Numbered from the stretch's first letter, positions 8,365 to 15,746 are shown. The stretch: DNA of 23,117 bases from Miltoncostaeales bacterium (GCA_030829765.1 JAUROO010000052.1:1-23117), one strand, 5' to 3'. Notes: generated from the letters alone by a model not told the origin. Program-made: numbers and translations.

Positions 8365-9954
8365 CTAGGCGGTGCCTTCCAGGCCGATCTCCGACACGTA
8401 GGCCCGGTAGCCATCGCCCTTCGCATTCGGGGGGAGCTCGGTGATCCACAGGGTGTACGTGGATGAGGGATCGCCATCCGTGAGCGGCACGGACTGCGCC
8501 CCTCCCTCGAACGCCCCGCTGCCCACCACGCGCGCGTCGGGCCCCGGCTCCCCCGCGAGCACCTCGAACCGTCCACCGGGGCCATCACTGATCAGGTCGA
8601 GGCGCGTCGCCACGGCGGGGGCCGCGAGGCCCAGCGACAGGCCCACGCCGTCCTTCAGGCCCCCGAAGTCGGCGGTGGCGTACTTCTCGGTACGCCACGA
8701 GGTGTCGGCGTTGCCGTCATACGACAGCGGCACCTCGCCCGGCATCTCACGGCCCTCGCCCCCGGGGTCGGCGTCGGTCACCGAGGCCAGGGGCAGCGCC
8801 GTGGCGGCTCCCGGCATGCCGCCGGGCACGCCCGGCACCGGTGACTGCGCGGAGCCCGGCACCGGTGAATCGGTTCCGCGGCCACTGATGACGAAGCCCA
8901 CGGCCCCGAGGGCACCCAGCACCAGCACCGCGCCGATGGCGAGCGGCCAGCGGCGGCGCGGCGCACGAGCCACCGACCGCGGCGCGGTTGCCCCGTCCAG
9001 CGGGACCGGTGAGGCGGAGATCACGCCGGTCGCGTCCGCGTCGGGCACCGCGAGGCCCAGGCGTCCGGTGTCGGCGTCCGCCGCGGCGACCTCGGCCGGG
9101 ATCACCGGGAGGGCGGCGGTTCCGCCGGATGGCACGTCCATGAGCGCATCGGCCATGTCGAGCGCGGAGCGGAACCGGGCATCGGGATCCTTCTCGCAGG
9201 CGCGCAGGACGATGGCGGCCAGGTAGGGCGGCACACCCGGCCGCACGTCGCACGGGTCGGGCATGGGGTCGCGCACCTGCCGCAGCGCGACGGCCATGGG
9301 GCTGTCGGCCGGGAAGGGCAGTTCGCCCGTGAGCGCCTCGTACAGCACCACCCCAAGGGCGTAGACGTCCGTGCGGCCATCCACGCCGAGTCCCCGGGCC
9401 TGCTCGGGCGCCAGGTAATCGCTTGTGCCCAGCACCGTTCCGGTGCGGGTGAGGCCGTCCTGCATGCCATCGAGCAGGCGCGCGATCCCGAAGTCGGTCA
9501 GCTTGGCCACCCCGGCGTCGGTCACCAGCACGTTGTGCGACTTGATGTCCCGGTGCACGATGCCCGACCGGTGGGCCAGTTCGAGGCCACGCGCCACCTG
9601 GCTGGCGATGGATGCCGCCTCGGCCGGCGCCAGTGGCCCCCGTTGGCGGATCAGGGCCTTGAGCGACACCCCCTCCACCAGCTCGAACACGATGAACGGC
9701 TGCTCATCCTCCACCGAGCCGCGGTCGAGCAGGCGCACGATGCACGGATGGTCCAGCCGGGCCACCACGTCGGCCTCGCGACGGAACCGCGCGTGCAGGT
9801 CGGGGTCGTCCTGCACGCGCGGATGCATCAGCTTCACCGCGACCGCCGCCCCGGTCTCGCCATCGATGGCGCGCCACACGGTGGCCATGCCCCCGCTGCC
9901 GATGGGGCGCTCCAGCCGGTAGCGCCCCCCCACCAGGTCGCCGGCCGCCGTCAT
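8365..9954 (-). CDS. Ser/Thr protein kinase with TM helix and extracytoplasmic discoidin-like domain
   Basis: 529-aa Hanks-type kinase. The kinase domain (about 11-272) has a glycine loop (GSGGMATVW), Lys41, HRDIKSHN at 134-141 with Asp136, and DFG at 154-156. A linker follows, then a basic stop-transfer sequence (RAPRRRW) and one TM helix (about 337-357). A Pro/Gly/Ser stalk leads to a C-terminal domain (about 405-525). Its DGNADTSW, the later TADFGGLKDGVGLSLGL and the beta-rich remainder resemble the F5/8-type (discoidin, galactose-binding-like) fold found outside the membrane in actinobacterial proteins such as mycobacterial MviN. The ligand is unknown, perhaps a glycan. There are no PASTA domains. 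The gene heads a minus-strand operon with two Xer recombinases. The kinase call is firm; the discoidin call is by eye. Confidence 0.92.
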   Translation of the reverse strand: MTAAGDLVGGRYRLERPIGSGGMATVWRAIDGETGAAVAVKLMHPRVQDDPDLHARFRREADVVARLDHPCIVRLLDRGSVEDEQPFIVFELVEGVSLKALIRQRGPLAPAEAASIASQVARGLELAHRSGIVHRDIKSHNVLVTDAGVAKLTDFGIARLLDGMQDGLTRTGTVLGTSDYLAPEQARGLGVDGRTDVYALGVVLYEALTGELPFPADSPMAVALRQVRDPMPDPCDVRPGVPPYLAAIVLRACEKDPDARFRSALDMADALMDVPSGGTAALPVIPAEVAAADADTGRLGLAVPDADATGVISASPVPLDGATAPRSVARAPRRRWPLAIGAVLVLGALGAVGFVISGRGTDSPVPGSAQSPVPGVPGGMPGAATALPLASVTDADPGGEGREMPGEVPLSYDGNADTSWRTEKYATADFGGLKDGVGLSLGLAAPAVATRLDLISDGPGGRFEVLAGEPGPDARVVGSGAFEGGAQSVPLTDGDPSSTYTLWITELPPNAKGDGYRAYVSEIGLEGTA

Positions 9955-9983
9955 GGGTGCGCACTCGCGGATCGCACGCCTGC

Positions 9984-9989
9984 ACCGTA
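9984..9989 (-). promoter_or_regulatory. Possible -10 element of the minus-strand kinase operon
   Basis: Read on the minus strand this is TACGGT, a TANNNT hexamer with 29 nt before the kinase ATG. A short leader of about 20 nt would result. No convincing -35 element or ribosome-binding site accompanies it. Confidence 0.3.
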
Positions 9990-9997
9990 CGTACCGC

Positions 9998-10011
9998 CCG
10001 GGACGTCCCGG
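9998..10011. promoter_or_regulatory. 14-bp perfect palindrome between divergent kinase and response-regulator genes
   Basis: CCGGGACGTCCCGG is its own reverse complement and lies in the 128-bp gap between the kinase gene (minus) and the response-regulator gene (plus). A second short palindrome, GTACGTAC, is at 9988-9995. Position and symmetry suit a dimeric regulator, possibly the adjacent response regulator, but no protein is known to bind it. Confidence 0.4.
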
Positions 10012-10070
10012 CCCCGGAGCGTGCGGCGGCGACGTGTCACATGCCGCGCCGGGCGGCGCCCGAGCGCTGG

Positions 10071-10076
10071 TAGCGT
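10071..10076 (+). promoter_or_regulatory. -10 element TAGCGT, leaderless start of response regulator
   Basis: TAGCGT ends 6 nt before ATG 10083, placing the expected transcription start on the A of the ATG. No Shine-Dalgarno sequence is present. The 15-nt block TAGCGTCGCTGCATG is nearly the same as that at the oxidase operon (TAACGTCGCGGCATG). Confidence 0.55.
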
Positions 10077-10082
10077 CGCTGC

Positions 10083-10796
<714 letters not shown>

Positions 10797-10816
10797 GCCC
10801 CCGCTGCCGCAGTCCG

Positions 10817-10846
10817 TTGAGGCGGCGGGTCGCACTTCGCTAAGGT
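10817..10846 (+). promoter_or_regulatory. Promoter of tRNA-Tyr
   Basis: TTGAGG (10817-10822), an 18-nt spacer and TAAGGT (10841-10846) form a sigma-70-like promoter. The predicted start lies about 6-7 nt upstream of the tRNA 5' end at 10860. The oxidase operon promoter uses the same -35 sequence. Confidence 0.6.
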
Positions 10847-10859
10847 GCCGCGGCCACCT

Positions 10860-10941
10860 GGCGGGATGCCCGAGTGGTCAAAGGGAGCGGTCTGTAAAAC
10901 CGCCGGCTCTGCCTACGAAGGTTCAAATCCTTCTCCCGCCA
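10860..10941 (+). tRNA. tRNA-Tyr (anticodon GTA)
   Basis: Class II tRNA of 82 nt. The acceptor stem GGCGGGA (10860-10866) pairs with TCCCGCC (10934-10940), followed by discriminator A10941. The anticodon stem GCGGT/ACCGC encloses the loop CTGTAAA with GTA at 10894-10896. The T arm is GAAGG-TTCAAAT-CCTTC (10917-10933). The long variable arm (about 10904-10916) is typical of bacterial tRNA-Tyr. CCA is not encoded. It stands alone, with its own promoter upstream and a strong hairpin 10 nt downstream. Confidence 0.95.
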
Positions 10942-10950
10942 TCTGGAAAC

Positions 10951-10975
10951 GGAACCCGGCCGCGCGCCGGGTTCC
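10951..10975. terminator. Hairpin between tRNA-Tyr and convergent aldehyde dehydrogenase gene
   Basis: GGAACCCGGC - CGCGC - GCCGGGTTCC is a perfect 10-bp stem with a 5-nt loop. It sits 10 nt after the tRNA and 13 bp past the stop of the convergent aldehyde dehydrogenase gene, so it could end transcription from both sides. There is no T tract on either strand, as is common in GC-rich Actinobacteria. Confidence 0.7.
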
Positions 10976-10987
10976 GTCGTTCCGGCG

Positions 10988-12439
10988 TCATTCGGGCAGG
11001 CGCGTGATGACCAGCTTGGGGTAGGTCATCTCCATCACCGCAGATGCCGGGCCCTCGCGGGCATCGCCCGAACCGCGGGTTCCGCCGTAGGGCATCTGGT
11101 CGGCGCGGAAGGTGGGCGTCTCGTTGATGAGCACGCCCCCGAAGGCGAGGCGCCGTGCCCACGCCATGGCGGCATCCACGCGGGCCGTGAAGATGCCTGC
11201 CTGCAGGCCCAGCGGGCTGTCATTCGCGATCGCGATGGCATCGTCCACGCGGTCGTACGCGCACACGGCGATGACCGGCCCGAATACCTCCTCGCGCATT
11301 ACGCGGGTGAATGGCGCGACGCCATCGAGCACCGTCGGCGCGAGCATGGCCGGGCCCGATGGAAGCCGGTCGCCGCCGCGGACCACCCGTGCCCCCACGT
11401 GCGTGGCCTCGACGATCCACTCCAGGATGCGATCGGCCGACGCGGAATCGATGACCGGACCGACGTCGGTGCCCTCCTCCAGCGGGTCGCCCGCCACGAG
11501 TCCATCCACCAGCGGCAGCAGGGCGTCCATCAGCGCGTCATGCGCCTCGCGGTGCACGATCACCCGCTGCACGGAGATGCACGACTGCCCGGCGTGGGTG
11601 AAGGCACTGCCCGCGATGGCCCGTGCCGCCGCGTACACGTCGGCATCGGAATGGACGATGACGGGCGTGGCGTTGCCGAGCTCAAGGGCCACCCGGATGC
11701 CGGGGCGCGCCGCGCGGATGGCCCAGCCCACCGTGCTGCTGCCCGTGAACGACACCATCGCGACGTCGGGGTGCGCCGTGAGCGGCTCGCCGGCCACGCG
11801 ATCGCCCAGCACCCAGCCCAGCATCGCGGGGGGCAGGCCGCACTCGCGCAGGATCGTCGCGAGGGCCAGGCCCGACAGCGGTGTGCGCCCCGCGGGCTTC
11901 AGCACCACGGGAGCACCCGCCGCGATCGCGGGACCGAGCTTGTGGGCCACGAGGTTGAGGGGGAAGTTGAAGGGCGTGATGGCGGCGATGACCCCGATGG
12001 GCTCGCGCACCGTGGTGCCGACCAGCCCCACGCCGGAGTCGGCCGCATCCATGGGGATCACCTCGCCTGCGAGGGTGCGGGTGACCGCGGCCGAGAAGGC
12101 AAGCGTGTCCACGCACCTCGCCACCTCGCCACGGGCCTGGCGGATGGGCTTGCCGGCCTCGGCCGCGATGAGCAGTGCGAGGTCCTCGGAGCACGCGGCC
12201 ACGCGTGCCGAGGCCCGGTCGAGGATGCGCGCGCGCTCGGCGGCGTGCGGGGCGGTACCCAGGGCATCACGCGCGACCGCCACCGCCATGTCCACGGCCT
12301 CCTCGCCGGAGACGTCCACCCGCGCAACCTCGTCGCGGTCGTAGGGCGACAGCACCGGCTGGGTGCCGATGGCGGGCAGTACCTCATCCCCGGCCATGGC
12401 CTGCAGCGGGATCCAGTCGGGTACGGCGATGCGCGGCAT
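10988..12439 (-). CDS. NAD(P)-dependent aldehyde dehydrogenase family protein
   Basis: 483-aa soluble aldehyde dehydrogenase. The Rossmann part has ITPFNFP (Asn158), VVLKPAGRTP (Lys181) and FTGS (231-234). The catalytic part has general base Glu253 (ALELGN) and nucleophile Cys287 (AGQSCISVQRV), followed by EEVFGPV. The pattern HKLGPAIAAG plus AGQSCISVQR resembles the lactaldehyde / phosphonoacetaldehyde / GapN-like branch, but the substrate cannot be assigned. The usual ELGGNAP is ELGNATP here, a local rearrangement next to the catalytic Glu. ATG 12439 is chosen because the minus-strand -10 element TAGCCT ends exactly 6 nt before it. The gene diverges from the PdxH-like gene with 23 bp between the start codons. 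Confidence 0.93.
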   Translation of the reverse strand: MPRIAVPDWIPLQAMAGDEVLPAIGTQPVLSPYDRDEVARVDVSGEEAVDMAVAVARDALGTAPHAAERARILDRASARVAACSEDLALLIAAEAGKPIRQARGEVARCVDTLAFSAAVTRTLAGEVIPMDAADSGVGLVGTTVREPIGVIAAITPFNFPLNLVAHKLGPAIAAGAPVVLKPAGRTPLSGLALATILRECGLPPAMLGWVLGDRVAGEPLTAHPDVAMVSFTGSSTVGWAIRAARPGIRVALELGNATPVIVHSDADVYAAARAIAGSAFTHAGQSCISVQRVIVHREAHDALMDALLPLVDGLVAGDPLEEGTDVGPVIDSASADRILEWIVEATHVGARVVRGGDRLPSGPAMLAPTVLDGVAPFTRVMREEVFGPVIAVCAYDRVDDAIAIANDSPLGLQAGIFTARVDAAMAWARRLAFGGVLINETPTFRADQMPYGGTRGSGDAREGPASAVMEMTYPKLVITRLPE

Positions 12440-12445
12440 GGGCGC

Positions 12446-12455
12446 AGGCTACCGT
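12446..12455. promoter_or_regulatory. Overlapping divergent -10 elements for two leaderless genes
   Basis: On the minus strand TAGCCT (12451 to 12446) ends 6 nt before ATG 12439 of the aldehyde dehydrogenase gene. On the plus strand TACCGT (12450-12455) ends 7 nt before ATG 12463 of the PdxH-like gene. The hexamers share the TA step at 12450-12451, so RNA polymerase could open only one direction at a time. No ribosome-binding site is visible for either gene, and -35 boxes would lie inside the opposite coding sequences. Confidence 0.55.
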
Positions 12456-12462
12456 GGTCGCC

Positions 12463-13059
12463 ATGGCGCCCCTGCTTCCCGAGGAGATCTCGCCCGACCC
12501 CCTGCGCGCGCTCTGCGCCTGGATCGATGAGGCCCGCGCCACGGGCCAGCCGCAGCCACTCGCCATGACGCTCGCCACGGCGGGGCAGGACGGACGCCCC
12601 TCCGCGCGCATGGTGTTCGTGCGGCGATGGGGGCCGCGCGGTGTCGAGTGGATCACCGACGGCCGATCGCGGAAGGCACGCGAGGTGGCGGCCCGGCCGG
12701 ATGCGGCCGGGGTCTTCTTCTGGACCGGCATGGGACGCCAGGTGCGGGTGGAGGGGCCCGTGCACCTGCTGCCCGATGACGAGGTGGCGGATCACATCGC
12801 GCGCCGCCGGCCCCAGGCCCGGCGGGCGGCCCGTGCGTGGCGGCAGGGCGAGCCACTGCGCTCGCGCGGCGACCTGCACCGGCGCCTCGCCGCGGTGCCG
12901 CCCGACGACGACCCCGCGGCCGTACCACCGTGGTGGATCGGGCACCGCCTGGAGCCCCGCGTGATCGAGTTCTGGCAGGAGGACCCCGACGGCCTGCACG
13001 ATCGCATCCTCGCCACGCGGGGGGAGACGGGCTGGGCCGTGGACCGGATCGCACCCTAG
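12463..13059 (+). CDS. pdxH: Pyridoxamine 5'-phosphate oxidase-like flavoprotein (PdxH family)
   Basis: 198-aa FMN-binding split-barrel protein with the full PdxH layout: LATAGQDGRPSARMVFVR (about 37-54), SRKAREVAA, RQVRVEG (92-98) and the C-terminal signature EPRVIEFWQ...LHDR (164-181) ending WAVDRIAP. PdxH oxidises pyridoxine or pyridoxamine phosphate to PLP. By-eye alignment to E. coli PdxH suggests that several substrate contacts differ: Asp49 becomes Gly, Tyr129 becomes His, Ser137 becomes Ala and Arg197 becomes Gly, while Lys72, Arg133 and His199 appear kept. It may have altered activity or be a PdxH-like paralogue. ATG 12463 follows a -10 hexamer at leaderless distance. Two hairpins follow the stop. 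Confidence 0.85.
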   Translation: MAPLLPEEISPDPLRALCAWIDEARATGQPQPLAMTLATAGQDGRPSARMVFVRRWGPRGVEWITDGRSRKAREVAARPDAAGVFFWTGMGRQVRVEGPVHLLPDDEVADHIARRRPQARRAARAWRQGEPLRSRGDLHRRLAAVPPDDDPAAVPPWWIGHRLEPRVIEFWQEDPDGLHDRILATRGETGWAVDRIAP

Positions 13060-13087
13060 GCGGGTGGACCGCCTGCGGGAAACCCGC
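13058..13087 (+). terminator. Tandem hairpins after the pdxH-like gene
   Basis: AGGCGG-GTGGA-CCGCCT (13058-13074) begins within the stop codon and is followed directly by GCGGG-AAA-CCCGC (13075-13087). Two adjacent stem-loops without a T tract make a plausible intrinsic terminator or processing signal between the pdxH-like gene and the oxidase operon. Confidence 0.5.
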
Positions 13088-13112
13088 ACCCGCGACCCGT
13101 AGGGAACCCGAA

Positions 13113-13141
13113 TTGAGGGGCCGTTTACCGGCCCATAACGT
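13113..13141 (+). promoter_or_regulatory. Promoter of the haem-copper oxidase operon with inverted repeat in the spacer
   Basis: TTGAGG (13113-13118), a 17-nt spacer and TAACGT (13136-13141) end 6 nt before ATG 13148, giving a leaderless mRNA. The spacer holds GGGCCG-TTTAC-CGGCCC (13118-13134), a perfect 6-bp inverted repeat overlapping the last base of the -35. This is a good position for a repressor or redox regulator; the protein is unknown. Confidence 0.6.
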
Positions 13142-13147
13142 CGCGGC

Positions 13148-13687
13148 ATGATGACTTCGCTCGGGACGGGCATCGCCGTCGGGTACCTCATATTCGTCGC
13201 GCTGGGCCTGATCATCTCCTTCGCCGTTCTGTGGTCCACGCGGGCCGGACGGCGTGACAAGGGCCAGGGCGTGGACGTGGAGCGGGCCGAGAAGGCGGAG
13301 CCCTGGTGGGGCGTCTTCGTGGTGGGACTGCTCGCGATCCTGCTCGGCCTCACGATCTGGCGCGCGCCGTGGTTCACGGAGAACGACGACCCGAAGGACG
13401 TGCAGGTCCAGGTGACCGGCATCCAGTTCGGGTTCCTCGTGCAGCCCACGCAGGTGAAGGCGGGCGAGGACGTGGAGTTCAACGTCACGTCGAAGGACGT
13501 GAACCACGCCATGGGCCTCTACAACCCGCAGGGCCAGATGATCATGAACGTCGAGGCCATCCCCGGGTACACGATCTCGCGCTCCTACCGCTTCACGGAA
13601 CCGGGCACCTATGAGATCCGCTGCCTGGAGTTCTGCGGCTACAAGCACCACGAGATGATCTACCCGGCCTTCCAGGTGACCGCATGA
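13148..13687 (+). CDS. coxB: Cytochrome c oxidase subunit II (CuA-binding), B-family type
   Basis: 179-aa membrane protein that accepts electrons from cytochrome c and passes them to subunit I. An N-terminal helix (about 9-30) and a second hydrophobic segment (about 55-72) precede an external cupredoxin domain. The CuA ligands are all present: His120 (VNHAMG), and Cys159, Glu161, Cys163, His167 and Met170 within CLEFCGYKHHEM. The protein is shorter than A-family subunit II and close in size to ba3-type subunits. ATG 13148 is preferred over ATG 13151 because it lies at leaderless distance from the -10. The stop overlaps the subunit I ATG by 4 bp (ATGA). Confidence 0.93.
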   Translation: MMTSLGTGIAVGYLIFVALGLIISFAVLWSTRAGRRDKGQGVDVERAEKAEPWWGVFVVGLLAILLGLTIWRAPWFTENDDPKDVQVQVTGIQFGFLVQPTQVKAGEDVEFNVTSKDVNHAMGLYNPQGQMIMNVEAIPGYTISRSYRFTEPGTYEIRCLEFCGYKHHEMIYPAFQVTA

Positions 13688-15279
13688 TGACCACCGCCGT
13701 GCCGCCCGTCGCACCGGGCGCCCTTCCCTACGACGACGCCGAGATGCCGCTGGCGCTGGTGCAGGCGAAGACCCGCCGACTGGTGCTGCGGGTCATCTGG
13801 ACCTCCACCGCGTTCCTCGTGGTGGCGGGCATCCTCGGCCTGCTCCTCCGGCTGCGCCAGGCCGAGGTCATCACCTTGGGCGACAACTTCTGGTACGCGG
13901 TGATGACCGCCCATGGGCTCGGCGCGTTCATCGCGTGGGCCGGGTTCTTCCTGATGGGCATCACGTTCTGGGTGCTGATGAAGGTGGGGCTCCCGATACG
14001 CAGCTTCGTGCTGCCCGAGGTCATGTACTGGTCGATGGTGCTGGGCGTCATCGGCATCGTGCTGACCACGCTGCTCTCGGGCTTCGGCGGATCCTGGGTG
14101 TTCCTGTACCCGCTGCCGTTCAACTCCGCCGGCCAGTGGAGCGACATGGTCACGGGAGTCTTCTCGATCTCCGTGCTGCTCGCGGGCGTCTCGATCCTGG
14201 CCTACTGCTCCGCCGTGCTGCACACGTGCATCGGACCGGGCCTGAAGGCGAAGACGGACACGGTGGGCCAGCGGGTGGGGCTCACGTTCGGCTTCGGCCT
14301 GTTGTTCCCATCGCGGTTCAAGACCGACCGCGGGAAGATCCCGTACCCGGTGCTGCCGTTCGCCGTGAACGCAGTGGACATGTTCCTGGCCACCCTGCCG
14401 TTCGCGCTGCTGCTGGTGTTCCAGGTGATCGAGTCGGTCAACAACGGCTTCTCGATCAACGTGCTGCTGGCCGGCAACCTCCTGTGGGCCTTCGGCCACC
14501 CGGTCGTGTACCTGCTGCTGTTCCCCGCGGCCGCCACCTACTACTACCTCATCCCGCGCTACGCGGGGCGCGAGCTGGTGGCGGGCAAGGCCGTGGCCGT
14601 GGCCTGGCTCATCGCCCTCACCATGAACCTGTTCGTGTGGGCGCACCACCTGTACATGAACTACCCCGATGGCGAGAACGTGCAGCAGACGCTCGGCACC
14701 ATCATGCAGCCCACCACCTACGCGCTGGTGCTGCCGTCGGCGCTCTCGCTGTACTCGATCGCCGCCACCATCTGGCGGTCGGACTTCCAGTGGAACGTGG
14801 CCTCGAAGTTCCTCATCGCGGGCATCGTGTCGTGGCTGGTGGCGGGGCTGCAGGGCATCATCAACGCCACGGCGGCCTTCCAGGAAACCCTGCACAACAC
14901 CCTGTGGGTGGTCGGCCACTTCCACAACATGGCCTTCCTGAACATGGGTCTGCTGATCTTCGGCGCGATGTACGCGTTCCTGCCCGAGCTGATGGGCCGG
15001 GGCTGGTGGAACGAGCGCCTCGGCAGCTGGCACCTGTGGGGCACCGTCATCGGCGCGTACGGATGGGTGACCTGCCAGATGATCCAGGGGCTTGAGGGCG
15101 CACCCCGCCGCTGGGCCGTGCTGCCCGAGCAGTACCTGACGCTCACGCACATCTCGGTGGGCTTCCTGGCGCTGCTGGTGGCCGCGCAACTGGTTTTCGC
15201 CTACAACCTGTGGACCACGCTGCGGAAGTCACCGTTCGACGACCCCGGCGCCGCGATGCAGGGGGGCACCCAGCGGTAG
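13684..15279 (+). CDS. coxA: Cytochrome c oxidase subunit I, B-family (ba3-like)
   Basis: 531-aa polytopic haem-copper oxidase core that reduces O2 to water and pumps protons. Metal ligands are visible: His77 (MTAHGLG) and His414 for the low-spin haem, His272 (GHPVVY), His321 and His322 (WAHH) for CuB, and His412 (GHFHN) for the high-spin haem. Tyr276 is the expected Tyr cross-linked to His272. The A-family GHPEVY glutamate is Val here and the D-channel residues are not recognisable, which points to the B family using only a K-channel-like path. No subunit III or IV gene adjoins. The stop TAG is also the first half of a possible -10 box for the next gene. Confidence 0.93.
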   Translation: MMTTAVPPVAPGALPYDDAEMPLALVQAKTRRLVLRVIWTSTAFLVVAGILGLLLRLRQAEVITLGDNFWYAVMTAHGLGAFIAWAGFFLMGITFWVLMKVGLPIRSFVLPEVMYWSMVLGVIGIVLTTLLSGFGGSWVFLYPLPFNSAGQWSDMVTGVFSISVLLAGVSILAYCSAVLHTCIGPGLKAKTDTVGQRVGLTFGFGLLFPSRFKTDRGKIPYPVLPFAVNAVDMFLATLPFALLLVFQVIESVNNGFSINVLLAGNLLWAFGHPVVYLLLFPAAATYYYLIPRYAGRELVAGKAVAVAWLIALTMNLFVWAHHLYMNYPDGENVQQTLGTIMQPTTYALVLPSALSLYSIAATIWRSDFQWNVASKFLIAGIVSWLVAGLQGIINATAAFQETLHNTLWVVGHFHNMAFLNMGLLIFGAMYAFLPELMGRGWWNERLGSWHLWGTVIGAYGWVTCQMIQGLEGAPRRWAVLPEQYLTLTHISVGFLALLVAAQLVFAYNLWTTLRKSPFDDPGAAMQGGTQR

Positions 15280-15282
15280 CCT
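15277..15282 (+). promoter_or_regulatory. Possible -10 element TAGCCT starting in the coxA stop codon
   Basis: TAGCCT begins with the coxA stop TAG and ends 8 nt before GTG 15291. It would give a leaderless or near-leaderless message for the small membrane protein. Readthrough from the oxidase promoter is equally possible, and no -35 is evident. Confidence 0.3.
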
Positions 15283-15290
15283 CGCAAACT

Positions 15291-15746
15291 GTGGACCTCC
15301 TCCTCGCACACATCCCGCACCTGGCCCTGCTCCGGGGCGTGGGCCTGCTGTTCGTGCGGATGATGATGGGCGAGAAGCGCATGCAACTGGCCCTCGCCGA
15401 GGGCGGCGAGCAGGCCGCGGATGAGGTGAGCGTGCTCACCATCCGCGGTGCCTTCCGCATGCTGCTGATGGTGCTGTTCCTCGCGGCCATCGTGGTGCTG
15501 GGGGTGGAGGTGCTGCGTGATGAGCTGCCGTCGGCGTTCGTGGTGGTGGACTACCTGGTGGCAGGCGGCGTCCTCGCCGTGTGGATGGCCTGGTCCGCGC
15601 CCTCCGGCCTCGCTCCGGGCGTGCAGGCGCGCCTCGGCGGTGCCGGGCGGGCCGTGGTGCGCCTGGCGATGGGCGTGGTGGCCGTGGGCAGCCTGGTCAT
15701 CGCCGGCATGGCGCTCGCGCACGGCGTGGTGCTCCCGCCCCTATAG
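15291..15746 (+). CDS. Small integral membrane protein of unknown function downstream of oxidase
   Basis: Not recognised as a named family. The 151-aa protein has three clear hydrophobic segments (about 50-70, 83-104 and 122-148) and a weaker N-terminal one (about 8-25) that contains two His (HIPH) and is followed by RMMMGEKRM. That topology is loosely like small four-helix membrane proteins of the CopD/DUF2269 kind. It starts 11 bp after coxA, so an accessory or assembly role for the oxidase is a guess from position. GTG 15291 is chosen because the N-terminal helix begins right after it; a shorter form from an internal ATG is possible. The protein lacks the Ala-Arg-Gly coupling motifs of EcfT, so it is probably not the missing transporter subunit. 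Its stop TAG lies inside the -10 element of the riboswitch promoter. Confidence 0.7.
   Translation: MDLLLAHIPHLALLRGVGLLFVRMMMGEKRMQLALAEGGEQAADEVSVLTIRGAFRMLLMVLFLAAIVVLGVEVLRDELPSAFVVVDYLVAGGVLAVWMAWSAPSGLAPGVQARLGGAGRAVVRLAMGVVAVGSLVIAGMALAHGVVLPPL

Noticed and set aside
11112..12568. Long plus-strand frames opposite the aldehyde dehydrogenase gene
   Set aside because: They cover the catalytic motifs of the real gene antisense and show no recognisable family.
13660..15189. 509-aa minus-strand frame opposite coxA
   Set aside because: Composition is dominated by His, Arg, Gln and Glu with no domain pattern. The plus strand encodes all haem and copper ligands.
15291..15746. 151-aa membrane protein as the missing EcfT
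   Set aside because: Too short, lacks the Ala-Arg-Gly coupling motifs, and lies upstream of the riboswitch promoter outside the B12-controlled unit.
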